The notes below the pieces were generated by a model. It saw only the letters and a list, made by a program, of their open reading frames with translations. It searched no databases and had not been told where the DNA came from. The position numbers and the translations under genes were made by a program. Positions 8,864-17,209 of a stretch of 64,000 bases of DNA are shown here, piece after piece (within the stretch, counting starts at the first letter, position 1; each line of letters begins with the position of its first letter). The stretch comes from Nostoc sp. ATCC 43529 (GTDB lineage Bacteria > Cyanobacteriota > Cyanobacteriia > Cyanobacteriales > Nostocaceae): positions 79,420 through 143,419 of the forward strand of contig LWTK01000044.1 of the NCBI GenBank assembly GCA_003326205.1, read 5' to 3'.

Positions 8864-8895
8864 AATAAAAAGCATTTCCAGGTTATACCTGGAAA
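8864..8895 (-). terminator. Putative attenuating terminator downstream of pstS
   Basis: On the minus strand TTTCCAGG, a five-base loop and CCTGGAAA form an 8-bp perfect stem, followed after TGC by a T-rich run (TTTTTATT). It sits between pstS and pstC, so it could terminate part of the transcripts and leave pstS more abundant than the membrane components. Confidence 0.6.
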
Positions 8896-9003
8896 CGGTA
8901 TTTACAAACAAGATTTAACAGATTTAGAAGTCATTCTTTATCAGGAGTATCTTATGATGAGTAAATTCATCCATCAAATTTTCTCCTGATTTTTTAACTA
9001 TTT

Positions 9004-9093
9004 AGGACTTACGCAAAAACTCTCTGAAACTCTTATTTCTTTGTGTACTTTGCGTCCTTTGCGGTTCGTTTTTCGTTATTTTGCATAAGTCCT
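9004..9093. repeat. MITE-like dispersed repeat (AGGACTTACGCA ends), short form
   Basis: The ends are AGGACTTACGCAAAA and TTTTGCATAAGTCCT, inverted repeats with one mismatch over 15 bases. The interior contains a CTTTGCGTCCTTTGCGGTTCGTT segment. A longer second copy with the same ends is at 49465-49581. No coding capacity is present. It is a non-autonomous or relic dispersed element. Confidence 0.75.
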
Positions 9094-9132
9094 AACTATT
9101 CTTAATCGTGAATTCTTAAGAGATATTAGCGA

Positions 9133-10176
9133 TTAAGGTTTGACAGTGCTATTCACTGTCTGAAGTACGCGATTTGCCACATCAGATGGAATCTTGGTGT
9201 AGTTGAGGTCATCATTATACTGTTGACCGTCTTTCAAAACCCAATTTACCCATTTCTTGATTGCATCAGATTTGCTAGCATCAGCATACTGTTTATAAAC
9301 CATTATCCAAGTAAGACCAACAATGGGATAACCTTGTGCTGGATCTCCTACAAAAACGCGGTAGTTGTTTGGAAAATTCACACTAGCCAAAGCTGCGTTT
9401 GCAGATTGCAAAGAAGGAGCAACAAATTCTCCTTTCTTGTTTTGGATCTGTGCTGATTTCAGGTTATTTTTGAGAGCGTAGGCATATTCAACATAACCAA
9501 TAGAACCAGGAGTACGAGCTACTAAAGCGGCTACGCCGGGATTACCTTTACCTTTAAGGACGTTGGGAAGATTCCATTTTGGTGCAGTATTAGCTCCAAC
9601 TCTGCCTTTAAAATAACCATTGATTGAACTTAAATGGTTAGTAAAAATAAAAGTTGTACCGCTACCATCGGCGCGAACAGCAAATTTAATTGGTTGATTT
9701 GGTAGATTTACGCCAGGATTATCAGCTTTAATTTTCGCATCATTCCAATTAGTAATTTGGCCTGCAAAAATAGCTGGTAGTGTAGCGCGGGATAATTTAA
9801 GATTGTTAACGCCTGGAAGATTATAAACTACAGAGACTGCACCGCCGGCTGTGGGTACTAAGATTACACCGTTCTTGACTTTAGCGATTTCATCATCTTT
9901 CATTGCAGCATCACTACCACCAAAGTCAACGGTTCCAGCAGTGACTTGACGAATACCGCCACCACTACCAATTGCTTGATAGTTAACTTTCAAATCTGGA
10001 TATTTCTTCTTAACTTCACGAGCATAACGTTCGTAAAGTGGAGCGGGAAAAGTTGCTCCTGCACCGTTGATGGTTTGAGCTTGTGCGATCGCACCAAACA
10101 TTGGACTCAGTGCAACAGAAGTTGTCACCAATGAAGTAGCAACGACACGATTCAAGATGGTGGCCGAAAAAATCAT
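9133..10176 (-). CDS. pstS: Phosphate-binding periplasmic protein PstS
   Basis: The substrate-binding protein of the phosphate importer, 347 residues. The N-terminal ~33 residues form a Sec signal peptide (ending about AIAQAQ), so the mature protein is periplasmic. Typical PstS features are INGAGATFPAPLYERY at the mature start, SGGGIRQVTAGTVDFGGSDA (anion-binding loop) and RADGSGTTFIFT, which supplies the Arg/Asp/Ser/Gly/Thr phosphate contacts. It is the first gene of the minus-strand pst operon, and the upstream region contains a Pho-box-like repeat (10289-10318). The start ATG at 10176 is clear. Confidence 0.96.
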   Translation of the reverse strand: MIFSATILNRVVATSLVTTSVALSPMFGAIAQAQTINGAGATFPAPLYERYAREVKKKYPDLKVNYQAIGSGGGIRQVTAGTVDFGGSDAAMKDDEIAKVKNGVILVPTAGGAVSVVYNLPGVNNLKLSRATLPAIFAGQITNWNDAKIKADNPGVNLPNQPIKFAVRADGSGTTFIFTNHLSSINGYFKGRVGANTAPKWNLPNVLKGKGNPGVAALVARTPGSIGYVEYAYALKNNLKSAQIQNKKGEFVAPSLQSANAALASVNFPNNYRVFVGDPAQGYPIVGLTWIMVYKQYADASKSDAIKKWVNWVLKDGQQYNDDLNYTKIPSDVANRVLQTVNSTVKP

Positions 10177-10288
10177 ATTACCTCTGATTCAAGGAATATT
10201 TTACTGCTGTAATCACAACCTTAAATAAGGTACATTTGTGATAGTTAAAATTTATTTAACAATGGATGAATATGAGATTAAGCTATGT

Positions 10289-10318
10289 TTAAAAATTAAC
10301 TTTTAACAATATTTTAAG
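10289..10318 (-). promoter_or_regulatory. Putative Pho box upstream of pstS
   Basis: Read on the minus strand, CTTAAAAT-ATT-GTTAAAAG-TTA-ATTTTTAA is a set of 8-base TTAA-containing repeats with 3-base spacers. That is the arrangement of cyanobacterial SphR/PhoB-type operators (consensus near CTTAACCT). It lies about 110-140 bases upstream of the pstS start. The match is imperfect, so the call rests mostly on spacing and context. Confidence 0.45.
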
Positions 10319-10406
10319 GTATGGATATTTGATGCGAATTAATCTAGAAACAATATATTGACAAAAACAATTCAACTATATTTAAATGCTGACAAATAAT
10401 TAAATG

Positions 10407-10565
10407 CTAATTGGCGATCGCATAGTAAACGCACAATATGAATTTTTTCGTCATAACTCTATGAATCCCTGAAGCAACTTCTTGATAAGCTTGGGGAAAC
10501 TGGGCTATCAACTCAAACCGTGCATGGACAACATCACCAACAGATTCATGACGTGCATTTACATA
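10407..10565 (-). pseudogene. Remnant of a RelE/ParE-family toxin gene (C-terminal half)
   Basis: On the minus strand an open frame without a usable start encodes about 52 residues. The central part ARFELIAQFPQAY, followed by GIHRVMTKKF and CVYYAI, matches the core of RelE/ParE toxins (the LI..FP..Y, gIRR.l.k.FPy..yY pattern). The stop codon is at 10407-10409, and a stop lies immediately upstream in frame (about 10570). The N-terminal half of the toxin and any antitoxin are missing. It directly abuts and slightly overlaps the 3' end of the upstream DUF6745-like gene in another frame, suggesting a deletion junction near 10565-10600. Confidence 0.6.
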
Positions 10566-11377
10566 GAATCAGGATCTTGCTTCTCATAATATCGCTCTTC
10601 TTCAGAAGGATGTCTTCCGTGGTAAGCATAAACACTATAGCCATCAGCAAATTGAAGAGCAGGTTCTCCTTCGGCATGAAGCATATTTCCTTGGTCAAAA
10701 GACAACTTAAAAGGGCGATCGCAGACTATACAAACCTTTTCAAATTGGAATAATAAACCACAATGTTGTATCAAATCTTGAAATACGTTCCATTTTTTCT
10801 TATCGTGTTGAAGCTCAAGAACTGAGATACAAAAATCAAACACACAACCCCAAATTGCCCATTCTGCTGGTCTACTAAGGTTGCTTGTAAAGTATGAAAT
10901 ATCAGTAAATTCAAGTTCAAGTTTGTCGAGATCGTTAATTAGTTGACGTTCCAGACATGTTCCTGTGTGCGGAAAATATGAAACTTGTGGATGACTATGA
11001 GTTGAGTAGTACGGAAATTCAGGATGTTGAACTTGGTTCCGCAACCTGATAAAGAGATGCTGTTCAAGCTGTCGCGCTATTCCATGTTGAAGGTGATTTA
11101 CTACTCTTTTAAGGAATTTGATGTGAATATCGCGCCCTAAATAGGTCTTAAAGTTCTCAATAGCAAGAATCTCCTCAATTGCCCTTATAGGGCTGTTATA
11201 GAATAATATTTCAGGCTCAGGATAATCACTCACCGCATAAGCAGCTTTGATTACTGCTGCGACTTTTTTATGCTCAATTGGTTCAGTTGACCTTCCTATT
11301 GATCCCCACTTGTTTCTATAGATAGGAAGCATTGCCTCTTGTTCATCAAATAGTTTAGTAATGATGTGTTTTGGCAT
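10559..11377 (-). CDS. Conserved hypothetical protein, DUF6745-like, C-terminally altered
   Basis: The protein has 272 residues from the ATG at 11377, which has an AGGTG motif 10 bases upstream; a GTG at 11389 is an alternative. It begins MPKHIITKLFDEQEAMLPIY. Near the C-terminus it carries CDRPFKLSFDQGNMLHAEGE, then ALQFADGYSVYAYHG. I recall this pattern from a cyanobacterial family of unknown function (DUF6745). In that family the chain normally continues well past YHG, but here it runs on for only about 18 unrelated residues and stops next to a toxin-gene remnant, so the 3' end was probably lost. No catalytic motif is recognised; function unknown. Confidence 0.65.
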   Translation of the reverse strand: MPKHIITKLFDEQEAMLPIYRNKWGSIGRSTEPIEHKKVAAVIKAAYAVSDYPEPEILFYNSPIRAIEEILAIENFKTYLGRDIHIKFLKRVVNHLQHGIARQLEQHLFIRLRNQVQHPEFPYYSTHSHPQVSYFPHTGTCLERQLINDLDKLELEFTDISYFTSNLSRPAEWAIWGCVFDFCISVLELQHDKKKWNVFQDLIQHCGLLFQFEKVCIVCDRPFKLSFDQGNMLHAEGEPALQFADGYSVYAYHGRHPSEEERYYEKQDPDSM

Positions 11378-11454
11378 ATTTAAGTTCACCTAAAACATGA
11401 ATCTAAACTAATCCGATTAATATTTCATTCGCTATACTGAAGTGTTAGCTAGCC

Positions 11455-12393
11455 TCAACTTAATTTCAAAACATCAGTCATAGTTACACAATAATTTGAT
11501 AACCCAAAACTGCTAGGATTAACCGCATTTTCATAAGTGAAATGCCGATAATTCATGCAGAATCTATCCCATGCAGCCATGCGAATGCGGAACAAAACAA
11601 TAATCAAATTTGCTAAAGCTATAGATACGGGAATGCGAAAGTAAATCTTTTTGCCAAAATAAGCACAAACTTGTTCCACTGCTTGATTAGCAGTTAATTT
11701 TGCTTGACCTAAAACAAATTGACGTGGTTGATTATTGCCAGGAGGATGTTCCATTAAATATCGCACTACAGTGGCAATGTCTCGCCCGTGGATAAAATGA
11801 AAACTACCATCTGCATTCAAAAAGCGAATCAAATTAATATATTTGGTAACTTCTCTAATACCAGATGTGACAGCAGAATAGGGTTTATTAGCATCACCAC
11901 CCAAAACTATAGTAGGAAAAACTGTGGTGATTTTGGGCGCTATTTCTAATTTTTCTTTTTGATGTAAGCACTCATATTTAGAACGGATATAATCTGTACC
12001 GATTTCTCCCGCTTCTTTTAATGGTTGATTGTGGTTATCCAAAACACTAGCTGTGGAAAAATAAATTACTTGTTGGCATTTATTTGGATCTAGCAGCTTC
12101 ATCAACTCTATAGTTTTGTTGACATTAATATCAAATGTCTGCTCACCACCCCAAGCTGTGGCAGTGAGTACCGCTATATCAATTGTTGATAGCAAATCGG
12201 CAAACTGGCTAACGTTTTGCATATCACCTTGCAAAACATTAATACCTGAACGTGCCTGAATATCAACTTGCAGTTTTGTGGGGTTTCTAACTAGTAGAAA
12301 CAGTTCATAATCTGTTTCTTGAATTAAGGCTTCTGTTATATAATGACCTACACAACCACTTGCACCAGTTACTAAAATCCGTTTCTGGCTCAT
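11455..12393 (-). CDS. NAD-dependent epimerase/dehydratase-like (extended SDR) protein
   Basis: The protein has 312 residues. The N-terminal Rossmann motif VTGASGCVGHY (about residues 7-17) fits the extended SDR family. The GDMQNVSQFADLL segment supplies the NAD(P)-binding Asp region, and DYIRSKYECL (about residues 135-144) contains the YxxxK catalytic pair. FIHGRDIATVVRYLM is the usual HVDD-like motif of this family. It is a cytoplasmic oxidoreductase or epimerase acting on an unidentified (sugar or isoprenoid-like) substrate. There is no operon partner: hemE is upstream behind a repeat tract. The family is sure; the substrate is not. Confidence 0.82.
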   Translation of the reverse strand: MSQKRILVTGASGCVGHYITEALIQETDYELFLLVRNPTKLQVDIQARSGINVLQGDMQNVSQFADLLSTIDIAVLTATAWGGEQTFDINVNKTIELMKLLDPNKCQQVIYFSTASVLDNHNQPLKEAGEIGTDYIRSKYECLHQKEKLEIAPKITTVFPTIVLGGDANKPYSAVTSGIREVTKYINLIRFLNADGSFHFIHGRDIATVVRYLMEHPPGNNQPRQFVLGQAKLTANQAVEQVCAYFGKKIYFRIPVSIALANLIIVLFRIRMAAWDRFCMNYRHFTYENAVNPSSFGLSNYCVTMTDVLKLS

Positions 12394-12410
12394 AAAATAA
12401 TTTCTAAAAA

Positions 12411-12654
12411 GTTAGGAGTTAGGAGTTAAGAGTTAGGAATAAAGTTAAAAGTTCCGAACGAGAGTAACAAGTGAAGTTAGGAGTTAGGAGTGAGGAGTTA
12501 AAAATAAAGTTAGGAATGAGGAGTGAGGAGTTAAGAAGAAAAAATAACTTTACACCTCGCAACTGATAAGTTAACACTTTATAACTTATAACTGTTGTAC
12601 AGACGCGATGAATCGCGTCTCTACCTCTAACTCCTAACTCATAACTCATAACTC
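12411..12654. repeat. GTTAGGAGT repeat tract and AGACGCGAT palindrome
   Basis: The gap between the epimerase gene and hemE is filled by degenerate heptamer repeats (GTTAGGA, GTGAGGA, CTCATAA), plus a palindrome at 12601-12620 with arms AGACGCGAT/ATCGCGTCT. An apparent minus-strand reading frame through it is only translated repeat. This is an STRR-type region, and the palindrome may terminate hemE transcription. Confidence 0.8.
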
Positions 12655-13716
12655 TTAACCCTTAACTCCTGCAAGATTCAGTTGCTTTGCAGTTTCAAAG
12701 AAGAAAGCGACATTTTCTTCTGGAGTTTCTGGTAACACACCGTGACCGAGATTGAGAATGTGACCCCAATTGCCGGCTTTGCGAACGGTATCATAAATGC
12801 GATCGCGGATAAATTCTTTCGATCCAAATAGCACACCTGGGTCAAGATTTCCTTGGACTTTGATTTGTTTGCCCAATCTTGCCCGCGCATCTGCCATATC
12901 CACTGCCCAGTCTACAGTGACGATATCTGCACCGGATTTGCCCATTCTTTCCAACACACCTGCACTACCGCTAACTAGCAAAATTAACGGTGTATCAGGG
13001 TGGGTTTGCTTGATTTGCTGGAAAACTCTCTGCTGATAAGGCAGAGCAAAGGTGTCATAATCTTGGGGGCTTAATTGACCCGCCCAAGAATCGAACATTT
13101 GCACAACTTGAGCGCCAGAGTCAATTTGATAGCGGGCATAAATGGCGATCGCATCTGCTAATTTTGTTAACAATTGATGCAATATCGTCGGGTCAGAAAA
13201 TGCCATGTTTTTGATGATGGAATAGGTTTTAGAACCTTTTCCTTCCACCGCATAAGCAGCTAACGTCCACGGCGCACCCACAAAGCCCAACACCGTTGAT
13301 TTATCGCCTACTTCCGAGCGTAGCGCCTGCAAAATTGTTTTGATAAAAGGTAGTGCTGCTTCTGGTTCTAGGGGACGCAGGTTATCAATTTGTTCTTGAG
13401 TGCGGAGAGGCGAATGAATGATTGGCCCTTTACCTTCGGCAATATCCATATCAATGCCCAAACCAGGTAATGGGGTGACAATATCAGAAAATAAAATTAC
13501 TCCATCTGGCTGGAAAGCTTTCCACGGTTGCAAGGAAACTTCAATTGCGACTTCTGGAATTTCCGAGCGATCGCGAAACGAAGGATACTTATCTCTTAAG
13601 TCTCGATATGCTTTCATATATCGTCCCGCTTGTCGCATCATCCATACAGGGGGACGATCTACTACTTCACCACGAGCAGCCCGTAAGAGATGAGGAGTTG
13701 TTAACGAAACACCCAT
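12655..13716 (-). CDS. hemE: Uroporphyrinogen III decarboxylase
   Basis: The enzyme decarboxylates the four acetate side chains of uroporphyrinogen III to give coproporphyrinogen III, on the path to heme, chlorophyll and bilins. The 353-residue length is normal. The N-terminal signature RPPVWMMRQAGRYMKAYR contains the substrate-binding Arg residues. ILFSDIVTPLPGLGIDM supplies the active-site Asp, and VQMFDSWAGQLSP and ILNLGHGVLPETPEENV are family hallmarks. It is cytoplasmic. The ATG at 13716 is well placed. No operon partner is seen, and a repeat-rich spacer lies on both sides. Confidence 0.97.
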   Translation of the reverse strand: MGVSLTTPHLLRAARGEVVDRPPVWMMRQAGRYMKAYRDLRDKYPSFRDRSEIPEVAIEVSLQPWKAFQPDGVILFSDIVTPLPGLGIDMDIAEGKGPIIHSPLRTQEQIDNLRPLEPEAALPFIKTILQALRSEVGDKSTVLGFVGAPWTLAAYAVEGKGSKTYSIIKNMAFSDPTILHQLLTKLADAIAIYARYQIDSGAQVVQMFDSWAGQLSPQDYDTFALPYQQRVFQQIKQTHPDTPLILLVSGSAGVLERMGKSGADIVTVDWAVDMADARARLGKQIKVQGNLDPGVLFGSKEFIRDRIYDTVRKAGNWGHILNLGHGVLPETPEENVAFFFETAKQLNLAGVKG

Positions 13717-13789
13717 TTATCACTTCATCCTAAGTCACTTTTTTATGCCACTGTTTAGCTTATCATTCTGGGATTACGCTTTTTCAGAA

Positions 13790-13995
13790 TTAAGGGGACT
13801 AGGGGCTGGGGACTAGGGACTGGGGAGTGGGAAATAGGATAAAACAGGAATCAATATTGAATTGGGAATTGGGCAAACAGGGCATGGGGGAAAGGGAAAT
13901 GGGGAAAGGGAAAGGGGGAAAGGTTAAATTTATCCCTTTACCCTTTACCCTTTAACCTTTTCCCTTACCTGACTCATCTCCCTCATCTCCCACTC
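13790..13995. repeat. GGGGACTAGGG / GGGAAAGGG repeat tract
   Basis: The divergent spacer between hemE and the membrane protein gene consists largely of low-complexity purine-rich then pyrimidine-rich repeats (GGGGACTAGGGACTGGGG, later GGGAAAGGGAAA and its complement). The opposing halves can fold into a long imperfect hairpin. No gene is seen. Confidence 0.7.
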
Positions 13996-14013
13996 CCTAA
14001 TCCCTAACCTCTT

Positions 14014-14751
14014 ATGCAATCTGACTCCAACAGTCCCGATCGCTTTACATCTGCTAATAACGAGCCTAACCCAGGAAAATTTTTGATTCCGCGATCGCAG
14101 CGACAGAAATTCTTTTTTCAGTTTACCTTAATGACCCTCATCGGATGGGTTGTCGGTGGCGTTGCCAGTATCGCTTTAGAAAAACTTATTCTCGAAAATG
14201 TCTCACTAGACTCGCAAGCGTGGAACATTGTGGTTAGATGTCTGAGCAACGTTGCGTTTGCGCTGATTTTTGCTGCCGATCAAGCCCTTGTCGTTTCTCG
14301 ATATTTATCTGGTTGGCAATGGATATTTGCTACTAGTGTTGGTTGGTTAATTGCCAACGGTGTTTCTACAGCTTGGATTAACTATATTTCATCCATTGCC
14401 TCATCCTTCAATGAAGCTTTATCCCCCGAACAGACTTTTATTTTGGGATTTCTAGGAGCGATCGCTTATGTTATTTCTGGTATTTGGCTAGGGATTTGCC
14501 AATGGCTAGTATTAAGAAAATATACAGCAAGTCCTTGGTGGTGGAATTTCTTACCTTCAATATCTTTTTTATTAATTACTATTCTGGTTTGGTTGCTTTT
14601 TCTTGTGCAAAATTTAATTCCAGAAGCAAACCGTAATTTTATCTTATATTGGAGCGGGCAAGGATTTACAGCAATCATTCTCGGTGCTATACCAGCAATT
14701 GGCTTGTGTACTTTGAAAAGAAATTCACCTCGTCAAAGTGAAATTGCTTGA
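14014..14751 (+). CDS. Hypothetical multi-pass membrane protein
   Basis: The protein has 245 residues. A hydrophilic N-terminus of about 35 residues (Asn/Pro/Ser-rich, with RSQRQKFF before the membrane) is followed by about six hydrophobic helices. The first begins FTLMTLIGWVVGGVASIAL, and GIWLGICQWLVLRKY occurs in the second half. The GxxxGxxQWLVLR-like pattern recurs in cyanobacterial hypothetical membrane proteins. No transport or enzymatic motif is recognised. It probably resides in the plasma or thylakoid membrane. The start ATG at 14014 directly follows the repeat tract. Function unknown. Confidence 0.7.
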   Translation: MQSDSNSPDRFTSANNEPNPGKFLIPRSQRQKFFFQFTLMTLIGWVVGGVASIALEKLILENVSLDSQAWNIVVRCLSNVAFALIFAADQALVVSRYLSGWQWIFATSVGWLIANGVSTAWINYISSIASSFNEALSPEQTFILGFLGAIAYVISGIWLGICQWLVLRKYTASPWWWNFLPSISFLLITILVWLLFLVQNLIPEANRNFILYWSGQGFTAIILGAIPAIGLCTLKRNSPRQSEIA

Positions 14752-14843
14752 TGATTTTTATTGTCATAATTCTTACACTAAATCTTTTGCAAAATTATTT
14801 TATGGTATTTTAGTAGCCCTTGATTTTAACTTGCTCTACTGAG

Positions 14844-15323
14844 ATGCAAATTGAACCATACGACCCCGGTCAACTTGATGCTGTCATTCGTCTTTCGCTT
14901 CGGGCATGGAGTCCAGTATTTGATTCGCTTTCTGAAGCGCTCGACGTTGATGTGTACCGCTCATTCTATCCAGATGGTTGGCGTGTCAGCCAGCAAAAGG
15001 CTGTCGAGGATGTCTGTAGTGCAGCAGACACAAAAGTGTGGGTTGCCATCGACTCTGGTTCAAGCGTGGGCTTTGTAGCTGTGAAACTCCACTTTGAGAG
15101 CAGCTTGGGAGAAATCTATATGATTGCCGTCGATCCAGACTATCAACGTCGAGGCATTGGCACTGCTCTGCTGGAATTCGCTCTTGATTGGATAAAAGTT
15201 GCTGGAATGTCCGTTGCTATGGTCGAGACAGGAGGCGATCCCGGCCATGCTCCGGCACGTTGTACCTATGAAAAGCTGGGTTTCGGGCTGTTACCCATCG
15301 CCAGGTACTTCAAGAAGTTGTAG
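14844..15323 (+). CDS. GNAT-family N-acetyltransferase
   Basis: The protein has 159 residues from the ATG at 14844 (MQIEPYDPGQLDAVIRL); an upstream TTG would add eight residues. The acetyl-CoA-binding signature is seen as IYMIAVDPDYQRRGIGTALLEFAL (beta4 then the R/Q-x-x-G-x-G/A loop). A second half, MVETGGDPGHAPARCTYEKLGF, has the conserved C-terminal ...A...YEKLGF turn. It is likely a small-molecule or peptide acetyltransferase. The substrate is not predictable and the neighbours are unrelated. GC content and codon use look slightly higher than in adjacent genes, possibly from transfer. Confidence 0.85.
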   Translation: MQIEPYDPGQLDAVIRLSLRAWSPVFDSLSEALDVDVYRSFYPDGWRVSQQKAVEDVCSAADTKVWVAIDSGSSVGFVAVKLHFESSLGEIYMIAVDPDYQRRGIGTALLEFALDWIKVAGMSVAMVETGGDPGHAPARCTYEKLGFGLLPIARYFKKL

Positions 15324-15468
15324 GTGCAAAGAGTTTGAAAGCGATCGAAAGTTGCACTTATTTGTGAGTTAAGCATTTCCTCCATCTCTCTGCGTTCTCT
15401 GCGCCTCTGCGGTTCGTTAAAAAATTAACCTTTACAAAGAGTTTTAGCCTTAACCCAACCGTACTTTA

Positions 15469-16272
15469 CTATAAACTTGCATGAGTATCATACCAAGGTT
15501 CCTTGATATCGAACCTATCTAACAGCATTTTTCCCCCAGGTAATTTGGAAACAATCCCATTTACTCCAAGTATTCTAGAGTTCCAAAAAATGCCTTTATA
15601 GACGTTGATTATTTCTCTGTATGAAAGCCAATTCCCTGGTGTTTCTTCTCCAAAAAGTCCGCTAGCGCCATATTCAAATTCGTATGGTACATACTGACCT
15701 TCTCGTGCTGGTGAGGGAGAAACTTGTTTTGGGACTTCTGCTTGATTGATGGCTTTGAATTTCTGATAACCAAGTTCTTGAAATACTGCGAACTCATTGA
15801 GCAAAGCATTCCAAGAAGTTTTTGTCGATTCTATAGATATGAATTTTGGTTTATTTTCAAACTGTTTTAATGCTTGTACGCATAATATTTCAGTACCTTC
15901 AATATCAACTTTGAGATAGTAGGGAATGCCAAACTGTTCCAGGATTTTTTCAAATCGGCATCCTTCTACAGTCATCTCAACAAAAGGCGTACTAAAGGTA
16001 ATTTCTTTATTTTTCACCCTATCTAGTGAAGTTGTACCCCAAAAACTTCTGTCTGAATTAGTATAAAATGTGACTGGTTCATCTTTGGTTGATACAGCAA
16101 TATTTAGGAGGGTAAGCTGACCATTTTCAATGTAGTGATTTAGTCGCTCTTTTACTGATTTGTAAATCTGAGGATCGGCTTCTATACCAATAACTCGAAA
16201 GCCTTTTTTTAAATAAAATTCTGTATCTTGGCCTGTGTGAACGCCAACATCAATTATTAAATTTTTGTCCAT
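15469..16272 (-). CDS. FkbM-family SAM-dependent methyltransferase
   Basis: The protein has 267 residues from the ATG at 16272, chosen because AAGGAG lies about six bases upstream. A farther upstream frame start would overlap the next gene. The protein opens with LIIDVGVHTGQDTEFYLKKG, the SAM-binding motif I (acidic-x-G-x-x-x-G-x-D), then VIGIEADP (motif II) and, later, YLKVDIEGTEI, the hallmark FkbM segment. Family members methylate sugars, polyketides or other natural products. The target cannot be told from this context. It lies 37 bases downstream of the LD-carboxypeptidase gene and may be co-transcribed with it and the sugar-binding lipoprotein gene. Confidence 0.85.
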   Translation of the reverse strand: MDKNLIIDVGVHTGQDTEFYLKKGFRVIGIEADPQIYKSVKERLNHYIENGQLTLLNIAVSTKDEPVTFYTNSDRSFWGTTSLDRVKNKEITFSTPFVEMTVEGCRFEKILEQFGIPYYLKVDIEGTEILCVQALKQFENKPKFISIESTKTSWNALLNEFAVFQELGYQKFKAINQAEVPKQVSPSPAREGQYVPYEFEYGASGLFGEETPGNWLSYREIINVYKGIFWNSRILGVNGIVSKLPGGKMLLDRFDIKEPWYDTHASL

Positions 16273-16309
16273 AAATCTCCTTATTTTTTTAATTTTTCCA
16301 TAGCAAGTT

Positions 16310-17209
16310 TTAAACATCGATCGCCAATGTCCCCGCATCTGCGTTCAAAGTTGCTTTGACACCCACCGGTAAGGCTGCGTTGGGGCTACCGTGACCAAAA
16401 GGCAAATCAGAGACTACAGGAATCCCCAAATCACCCAAGCGATCGCGCAATACTTCTTCGACGCTAAAGCTAGGCACATTTGGCGGGGCTTCACAACGAG
16501 TAAAACCGCCCAAAGCAATGCCGCGCACTTTTGCCAAAGCACCACTTAAACGCCATTGTGTAAGCATTCTGTCAATCCTATAAGGCGCTTCTGTGACATC
16601 CTCCAGTGCCAAAATCACACCATCAAAATTGGGCTGGATTGGTGTACTTAAAAGATGAGTTGCTACTGTCAAGTTTCCTGGTAACAAAACCCCTGTTGCA
16701 ATCCCACCACCCCAACCACACCCTTGAATAGGAGCAACACAACGACCTTCCACCCAGTCAAACAATCGCTGGATTGACCAATCTGGCTCATCAGCAAGAG
16801 TTGTCAGTACAGGGCCGTGAACGCCAGAAATGCCCGCGTTATAAAGACTCCATAAAAGTGCGGTGATGTCAGAAAAGCCAATCAACCACTTGGGAAGTTC
16901 TGAATTTTGTTGCCAATACCAATTTTCTAGGATGCGGGTGCTACCAAAACCACCTCTAGCGCAGAGGATACCGCGACAATTTGGGTCTTGCCATGCTGCT
17001 GCTAGCTGGTTGCGGCGATTTTCATCTGTGCTTGCTAAATATCCCCATTTGTCATCTATCTTGGGAGGGATTTCAACTTGATAGCCACGCGATCGCCAAA
17101 TTTCTATACTTCGTCCAAATGCCTCAAATTCTCGTAAAGCACCACTAGGAGCAATGACTCGCAGCAAGTCACCAGGTTTGAGGGGTGCTGGCAGGATTTT
17201 AGATTTCAT
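16310..17209 (-). CDS. LD-carboxypeptidase (S66 family, muramoyltetrapeptide carboxypeptidase type)
   Basis: The protein has 299 residues from the ATG at 17209. This start overlaps the stop of the preceding gene as ATGA (17206-17209), so translation is probably coupled. Upstream TTG start is less likely. Family features are PGDLLRVIAPSG near the N-terminus, GILCARGGFGSTRIL and GFSDITALL (containing the catalytic Ser), then LALEDVTEAPYRIDRML (Glu) and LPFGHGSPNAALPVG (His). S66 enzymes trim the terminal D-Ala from murein tetrapeptides during peptidoglycan recycling. No signal peptide is seen, so it is cytoplasmic. Family is sure; precise substrate is inferred. Confidence 0.88.
   Translation of the reverse strand: MKSKILPAPLKPGDLLRVIAPSGALREFEAFGRSIEIWRSRGYQVEIPPKIDDKWGYLASTDENRRNQLAAAWQDPNCRGILCARGGFGSTRILENWYWQQNSELPKWLIGFSDITALLWSLYNAGISGVHGPVLTTLADEPDWSIQRLFDWVEGRCVAPIQGCGWGGGIATGVLLPGNLTVATHLLSTPIQPNFDGVILALEDVTEAPYRIDRMLTQWRLSGALAKVRGIALGGFTRCEAPPNVPSFSVEEVLRDRLGDLGIPVVSDLPFGHGSPNAALPVGVKATLNADAGTLAIDV

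Larger units (their letters stand above)
8706..9132. other. pstS-pstC intergenic spacer
   Basis: No gene is seen in these 427 bases. They contain an inverted repeat with a T-tract on the minus strand (8864-8895) and a MITE-like element with AGGACTTACGCAAAA ends (9004-9093). Spacers of this kind between pstS and pstC fit differential expression of the abundant binding protein. Confidence 0.7.

Noticed and set aside
10520..10753. Plus-strand 77-residue frame opposite the DUF6745-like gene
   Set aside because: Antisense to a better supported coding region, with no motif.
12419..12649. Minus-strand frame between the epimerase and hemE genes
   Set aside because: It translates heptamer repeats (repeated SSLLTPNF-like text), with no independent coding signal.
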